Below, in pieces: positions 59,307 to 64,000 of a stretch of DNA of 64,000 bases (position 1 is its first letter; every line of letters starts with the position of its first letter). Location of the stretch: positions 11,363,501-11,427,500 of the forward strand of contig NC_060018.1 of the NCBI RefSeq assembly GCF_021134715.1, written 5' to 3'. Both the position numbers and the translations under genes were made by a program. The notes below the pieces were generated by a model. That model made no database searches and was not told where the DNA came from. It was given only the letters and a program-made list of their open reading frames with translations. The DNA comes from Daphnia pulex. Its lineage: Eukaryota > Arthropoda > Branchiopoda > Diplostraca > Daphniidae.

Positions 59307-60575
59307 ATGGCGGAGGCTCGTCTCACCGCATCACGTGGAGGCAATCGAGCCGCTGCGACTCGTTTAATCAACAGGATTAATACTATCGTTGCAGATGTTG
59401 CCACAACGAGAGCCCAAAAAATCCACGAACTTCAAAATAAAATTGAAAGTCTCGAAGAAAAGATGGCAACCATAGCAGACATCGACAAAGCCATTCAAGA
59501 TGAATTAGATCCTGAAGATGTTCAAGCAGAGATAGAGGCAGCCGATACTCATAATCAAACTTATTGTGACGCTAGGGACGGCTTTACATTTCAACTGAAA
59601 ACGCTGCAAGTTGCCGAAGCTGCAGCTAACGCAAATCTCGCTCTCGCTACAGCTCCAGTCGTTCCTGCCGCTCCTGCTACACCTGGTCCTTCTGCCAGTA
59701 TGCTTCCGAAACTTGATTTGCCCACCTTCAAAGGCGACATTCTTCAATGGTCCAGCTTTTGGGACGTTTTTGAATCCGAAGTCGATTCCAAAAGCTATGG
59801 CGGCGCTACAAAATTCAACTTTCTCATCTCCAAACTCGAAGGAGAAGCAAAGGCCTCTCTTCTCGGTCTAACCTCTTCAAATGACAACTACACCAAGGCT
59901 AAGGATATCCTTCGATTACGCTACAGCCAACACAGGAAGGTGATCACCGCTCACTACAAGGCGCTGATCAACCTACCAGTCGCGAATGCCACTCGCTCAA
60001 GTCTACGTGCGTTCGCCGATCAACTTGAATCCCACATCCGTGGTCTCGAAGCCTTTGGAACGGCCCCTGCCTTCTACGGTGATCTCCTCGTCTGTTTCTT
60101 GATTGATAAACTCGCCATCGATGTGCGTCGTAACCTCACACGCCATCAAGGCAATGCAGACTGGACTCTCGACGAGTTACGCAATGCCATCGCGCGAGAA
60201 ATCGAGATTATGGGTGATACGTTTGAGCTTCCACCTCCTCGTCCGGCATCGAAGCAAGTTCTCTTCAATTCATCGCATCCTTCCCAAGCAACAAAGAAGC
60301 GAATTTGTCCATTTTGTTCTGGAGAGCATTCGCCGACAAAATGCTCCGAATTCAAAACACCGGAAGATCGCGCAAAAGTAGTGAAGATAAAGAAGCTATG
60401 TTCCAACTGTCTTCATTCAGGACACACTAATTTGAAAGACTGCCCTAATCGTTTTCGGTGTCAACACTGTTCTCAGCAGCACCACACCAGCCTTCATTTT
60501 GAAAAGAGACCGCCGGGTACTCCCCCTAAGTCTTCCTCTTCTCATACTGGATGTCTTCAAACCAAAGCAGTTTAA
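59307..60575 (+). CDS. BEL/Pao Gag protein
   Basis: A 422-residue intact frame. It has an N-terminal Lys/Glu-rich coiled region (about 30-110), an Ala/Pro linker, a DUF1759-type capsid region (PKLDLPTFKGDILQWSSFWD at about 132-151 through LDELRNAIA), and a C-terminal cysteine/histidine cluster (CPFCSGEHSPTKC, CSNCLHSGH, CQHCSQQHH) typical of Pao nucleocapsid. It forms the virus-like particle that packages the element RNA. It ends 6 bp before the protease frame. Confidence 0.9.
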   Translation: MAEARLTASRGGNRAAATRLINRINTIVADVATTRAQKIHELQNKIESLEEKMATIADIDKAIQDELDPEDVQAEIEAADTHNQTYCDARDGFTFQLKTLQVAEAAANANLALATAPVVPAAPATPGPSASMLPKLDLPTFKGDILQWSSFWDVFESEVDSKSYGGATKFNFLISKLEGEAKASLLGLTSSNDNYTKAKDILRLRYSQHRKVITAHYKALINLPVANATRSSLRAFADQLESHIRGLEAFGTAPAFYGDLLVCFLIDKLAIDVRRNLTRHQGNADWTLDELRNAIAREIEIMGDTFELPPPRPASKQVLFNSSHPSQATKKRICPFCSGEHSPTKCSEFKTPEDRAKVVKIKKLCSNCLHSGHTNLKDCPNRFRCQHCSQQHHTSLHFEKRPPGTPPKSSSSHTGCLQTKAV

Positions 60576-60581
60576 AAAGTT

Positions 60582-61223
60582 GTGGCAGCCATGGTGACTG
60601 AATTTTTACCCTTTGTTTTTCTTAAAACAGCAGTTGCCCCCGTTTGCTCACATCTTACTTCTGCATTTGCTAATCTACTGATCGATGATGGATCACAAAT
60701 CACCTTTATCACAGCTAGACTAGTCAAATTACTCCGTCTTTATCCAATACGACGAGTATCGCTCCTTCTCTCAGGCTTCAAAGGCATTTCAGCATCCTCC
60801 ATGGAACCAAGCTACTACGACGTCGTCCATTTCTGGCTTCAAGGGTTAAACGGCGAACGTCTCTTAATTCAAGCTGTTGTTCTTGACTCGATTGTTGAAC
60901 CTTTAGAAGACCCTCATCGAGAAATTCTCTCAACTCTGCCTCATCTACAAAATCTTCAGTTGGCTCATCCTACGTCAACAGATGATCACTTTTCCTTCGA
61001 TATCTTGATTGGAGCTGATTCATATTGGTCTATCGTTGACGATGAAAACATTCATGGCAACGGTCCTACAGCTGTCAACAGTTTTATCGGATATCTCGTT
61101 TCTGGTCCACTTCAGGATTACCATGCATCAACTCAACGATCCAGTTTTCACATCTCCGCTGTTCAACTAGACATCACTCATCACTCGTTTATGGTCACTC
61201 GAAACTTTAGGAATTCTTCCTGA
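60582..61223 (+). CDS. BEL/Pao aspartic protease region
   Basis: A 213-residue frame with the DUF1758-type retropepsin core: LIDDGSQITFIT holds the catalytic Asp-Gly-Ser. It is followed by ILIGADSYW, the second conserved Pao protease block. The frame is shifted from the following RT region by one base near 61180 and stops at 61223. In intact elements these parts form one polyprotein, so this is part of a damaged pol. Confidence 0.85.
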   Translation: MAAMVTEFLPFVFLKTAVAPVCSHLTSAFANLLIDDGSQITFITARLVKLLRLYPIRRVSLLLSGFKGISASSMEPSYYDVVHFWLQGLNGERLLIQAVVLDSIVEPLEDPHREILSTLPHLQNLQLAHPTSTDDHFSFDILIGADSYWSIVDDENIHGNGPTAVNSFIGYLVSGPLQDYHASTQRSSFHISAVQLDITHHSFMVTRNFRNSS

Positions 61224-63021
61224 CGTCGAGAACGCAGATGCAGCGGCGACCTATCAAGCTGATTGCATTACTTATCAAGGTAACCAGTACACAGCGCGGC
61301 TACCATGGAAAGATGAGCATCCAGAACTGCCATCTAATTATCTCATTTGCCAACGACGAACTCGCCACACGGTTAAGAGTCTCCTGAAAAAACCTCAGCT
61401 CTTACAGCTGTACAGTAAAATTATTCGTGATCAACTTTCCGCCGGTTTCATCGAGCGGGTGTCTCGTACTCAACAGACACCACACGGTTGTCACTACATT
61501 CCGCATTTTGCTGTTCAAAAGGATTCTGCTACAACTCCGATTCGTATCGTGTACGATTGCTCCTGCAAGACAAGAAATGGTGCAAGCCTCAACGACTGCC
61601 TCCTCATTGGTCCTCCTCTTCAAAACGATATGCTCCACATTCTGCTTCGATTTCGTGTGCATAGCATTGGTTTTTCTTCCGACATTGAGAAAGCATTTCA
61701 CAAGGTACAACTTCACGAAGCTGATCGCGACTTCATTCGCTTCCTTTGGCTCAGCGATGACAACGATCCCGATTCCGACTTTGACATTTTCCGTTTTAAA
61801 GTCGTTCCATTCGAAGCAAGTAGCAGTCCATTCATTTTAAATTCAGTGATCAAAAAGCATCTTAAGCGTAGTTCAACTCCCATCAGTGTTGACATCGAAT
61901 TTAATATCTACGTTGATAATCTGATTTCGGGAAGTGAGACTCCAGAAGAAGCATTGAATTACTACGCTGAATCACTCTCTACTTTTCAAGCCGCATCGCT
62001 ATCCTTACAATCATGGGCTTTCAGCGATCCATCTCTCAACGAACGTGCAATCTCTGAAGGTGTGGCGGATGTTTCGACTCTCACCAAAACTTTGGGTCTT
62101 TTGTGGGATCGCTCGACAGACACTCTACAGCTACCTCTCTTCTTCTTAGCGCCGTTTTGTTCCACTTCACCCACCAAGAGTGATGTTCTTCGCGGACTTT
62201 CGTCCATCTACGACCCACTTGGATTTATTACGCCTCTTTCTATCCCTGCCCGCATTCTCATGCAAGAAATTTGGAAAGAACAACTAGAATGGGAATATCC
62301 TTTACCGGCTTCTTTCGCTGATCACTGGCTTGGTTTATGCAGCTCTCTTTCTAACGCAAAACCCAAGGTTCCCCGTTCCTACTTCGGTGATAGGTCTCGC
62401 GTAAAATCTCTTCATATTTTTGTCGACGCCAGTCAGCAAGCATATGGTGCTGTCGCCTACCTCCTTGACTGCCAGAATTCTTCCTTCGTCATGTCCAAAG
62501 CTCGAGTCGCCCCGTTGAAAGGCAACGGCCCTCAGTTGACTCTTCCGCAGCTGGAACTCATGGCAGCCGTTATTGGAACTCGCATCGCGACAACGATCAT
62601 CACCGCCTTCCAAGTCCTCGGGATATCTCTATCAGTCACTATGTGGTCTGATAGTCAAATTTTTTTATATTGGTTGTCAAAGAACGACCGACAGAAAAAT
62701 CTTTTCGTCGCTAATCGTGTCTCCACGATCATCGCATTCAACCGTCTTCATCATGCCAATTGGCATTACTGCCCTACTGCTTCAAATCCAGCTGGTCTGG
62801 TAACGAGAGGCCTAACGCTCCACCAACTTCAATCGTCTCCGATTTGGACAAGGGGCCCACTATGGTTATCTTCCGAAGATGAATGGCCGCAATGGAGCGT
62901 ATCTAGCCTCAGTCAAGTCAAAATTCTTCACCTTGCAGAAATTTCCACCATCGCAGCTCCGGAACGACTCCCCCTGCCAATGGATATTTCAACAGTTATC
63001 GACATCGCCCGTTTCAACTAG
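61180..63021 (+). pseudogene. BEL/Pao reverse transcriptase and RNase H
   Basis: The frame is open from about 61180 to TAG at 63019-63021. RT blocks include RIVYDCSCK, GFSSDIEKAFH and FNIYVDNLISG, a YVDN in place of YVDD. The RNase H part has HIFVDASQQAYGAVAY, LTLPQLELMAA and MWSDSQIFLYWL. The stop falls before the integrase zinc region. It copies element RNA into DNA in the particle. Confidence 0.87.
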
Positions 63022-64000
63022 AGTTTGTTGAAAATAACAACTGCATATGTTTCTCGACAATTTAGCAACTTTCAACGACCGAAGGCTGAATGGAATCGCG
63101 AATTTCTTTCCACACTGGAACTCATCCAAGCGGAACGCAAATGGATCATCTCTTTTCAAATCCGTTTTTTGCCGACGAATACGAGTATCTCCGCGGTGAC
63201 AAAAAGGGACGTCGACCAGCACTGGTATCTCAATTGGATCTTTATTTGGACGCTGATTCGATCATTCGCTGCCGTGGCCGTTTAAATAACGCCGATTTAT
63301 CACGTGATGCTCGAAATCCCATCCTTCTACCGAAGAATACTGAGCTCACCCGCCTAATTATTCGACATTTTCATGAGCGCACTCTTCATTCCGGTGTTTC
63401 TTACACTGTTTCTAGCATCCGCCAGCGATTTTGGATTCCTTCCATCCGACAGCAAGTCAAGTCTGTCGTGCGTGTCTGCAGTCGCTGCCGCCGGGTGAAT
63501 GGGGCTCCTTACAGAGCCCCCAATCCAGCTACGTTACCTAGTTTTCGCGTCCGTGGAGGCAAGGCCTTTGCCGTGACTGGCATAGATTTTGCCGGGCCAT
63601 TTCCCATTCGCGGTCAAGCTGGACAGCCGGAGTCAAAAGCCTACATTTGCCTCTTCACCTGTACCACTTCCCGTGCTATTCATCTCGAGCTCGTTGAGGA
63701 CCTCTCCACGGCTAATTTCATTTTAGCATTCCGAAATTTCATCTCTCATCATTTTAAGCCTAAAATGGTGATTTCAGACAACGCCACTACCTTCGAAAGT
63801 GCCGCCCGAGTTCTCAAAAAGCTCTACGACAATCCAGAAGTCAACAGGTATTTTTCCGATTGCCAAATTGAATGGCGCTTCATACCAAAACGCGCACCAT
63901 GGTACTGTGGCTTTTGGGAGCGTCTCGTCGGACTCACAAAAGACGCCCTCAACAAGATGCTAGGACGCACGAAGCTCAAGTTCAACGAATTCCGGACCGT
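63022..64000 (+). pseudogene. BEL/Pao integrase (incomplete at window end)
   Basis: The sequence continues in the RT frame to about 63160, then in another frame without a stop to 64000. Landmarks are the zinc region (FHERTLHSGV...CSRCRR), the first Asp in GIDFAGPF, the second in ISDNATTF and the Glu in CGFWERLVG, so the DDE triad is present. The shift is near a TTTT run at 63150-63160. The C-terminus and the 3' LTR are outside the window. Confidence 0.85.

Larger units (their letters stand above)
58100..64000 (+). mobile_element. BEL/Pao LTR retrotransposon, truncated by window end
   Basis: In order: primer-binding site near 58102, leader with a 64 bp direct repeat, a small basic ORF (58775-59143), gag (59307-60575), protease (60582-61223), RT/RNase H (to 63021) and integrase running off the window at 64000. 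Pol content and motifs (YVDN, RNase H HIFVDAS, integrase ISDNATTF and GFWERLVG) are BEL/Pao. The frames are separated by single-base shifts near 61180 and 63150 and a TAG at 63019-63021, so the copy is probably defective. The 5' LTR should end at about 58099 (...CGACA); its left end is uncertain, and the hAT-like element may lie inside it. The 3' LTR is outside the window. Confidence 0.9.

Noticed and set aside
61905..61925. YVDN in the BEL RT as an inactivating mutation
   Set aside because: BEL/Pao-type RTs can show variation at the fourth position; it cannot be called damage without sibling copies.
1..64000. CRISPR arrays, bacterial operons, riboswitches
   Set aside because: The sequence is clearly eukaryotic with GT-AG introns; no spaced palindromic repeat arrays were seen.

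Overview
The window looks like a gene-dense crustacean genome, most likely a cladoceran of the Daphnia type. The reasons are spliced genes with many 60-100 bp introns, sidestep-type neuronal Ig proteins, an arthropod-style Dicer, a receptor guanylyl cyclase, a diuretic-hormone/CRF-type class B receptor, and BEL/Pao and Ty3/Gypsy retroelements. The species call is inference. No rRNA, tRNA or CRISPR was seen.

Layout, 1-45.7 kb. (1) 252-23749, + strand: eleven 3' exons of a sidestep-like cell-surface protein (four Ig domains, FN3, one membrane span, short tail); the 5' end lies outside the window. (2) 26164-32800, +: a complete 21-exon Dicer gene whose exons join in phase to 1586 codons, with both RNase III centres and the DECH helicase intact. 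(3) 39119-44326, +: a complete 17-exon receptor guanylyl cyclase of 1276 codons. (4) 45704-53116, -: the last four exons of a class B GPCR, convergent with the cyclase; its upstream exons are outside the window or unrecognised.

Layout, 45.7-64 kb. This is a nest of mobile DNA. A 5.56 kb Ty3/Gypsy element (47229-52785, -) with 128 bp LTRs and a CCGCC target duplication sits inside the last large intron of the GPCR. A 256 bp MITE (47685-47940) with an 8 bp target duplication has landed in the last codons of that Gypsy pol. At 56208-57948 lies a second 8-bp-duplication element whose inverted repeats are related to the MITE's; it carries an unidentified minus-strand protein gene and no recognisable transposase. 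From about 58.1 kb to the window edge runs a BEL/Pao element (+) with primer-binding site, a small extra ORF, gag, protease, RT/RNase H and integrase in separate, partly shifted frames. Between 55.05 and 56.04 kb is a damaged, exon-like minus-strand gene with a PHD-like zinc motif that I cannot name.

The host genes do not form an operon. The sidestep-like protein, the guanylyl cyclase and the GPCR act at the cell surface; Dicer acts in small-RNA silencing, which is a known restraint on elements like those clustered to its right. Exon coordinates were built by hand from splice signals, reading phase and family motifs, and need transcript support.
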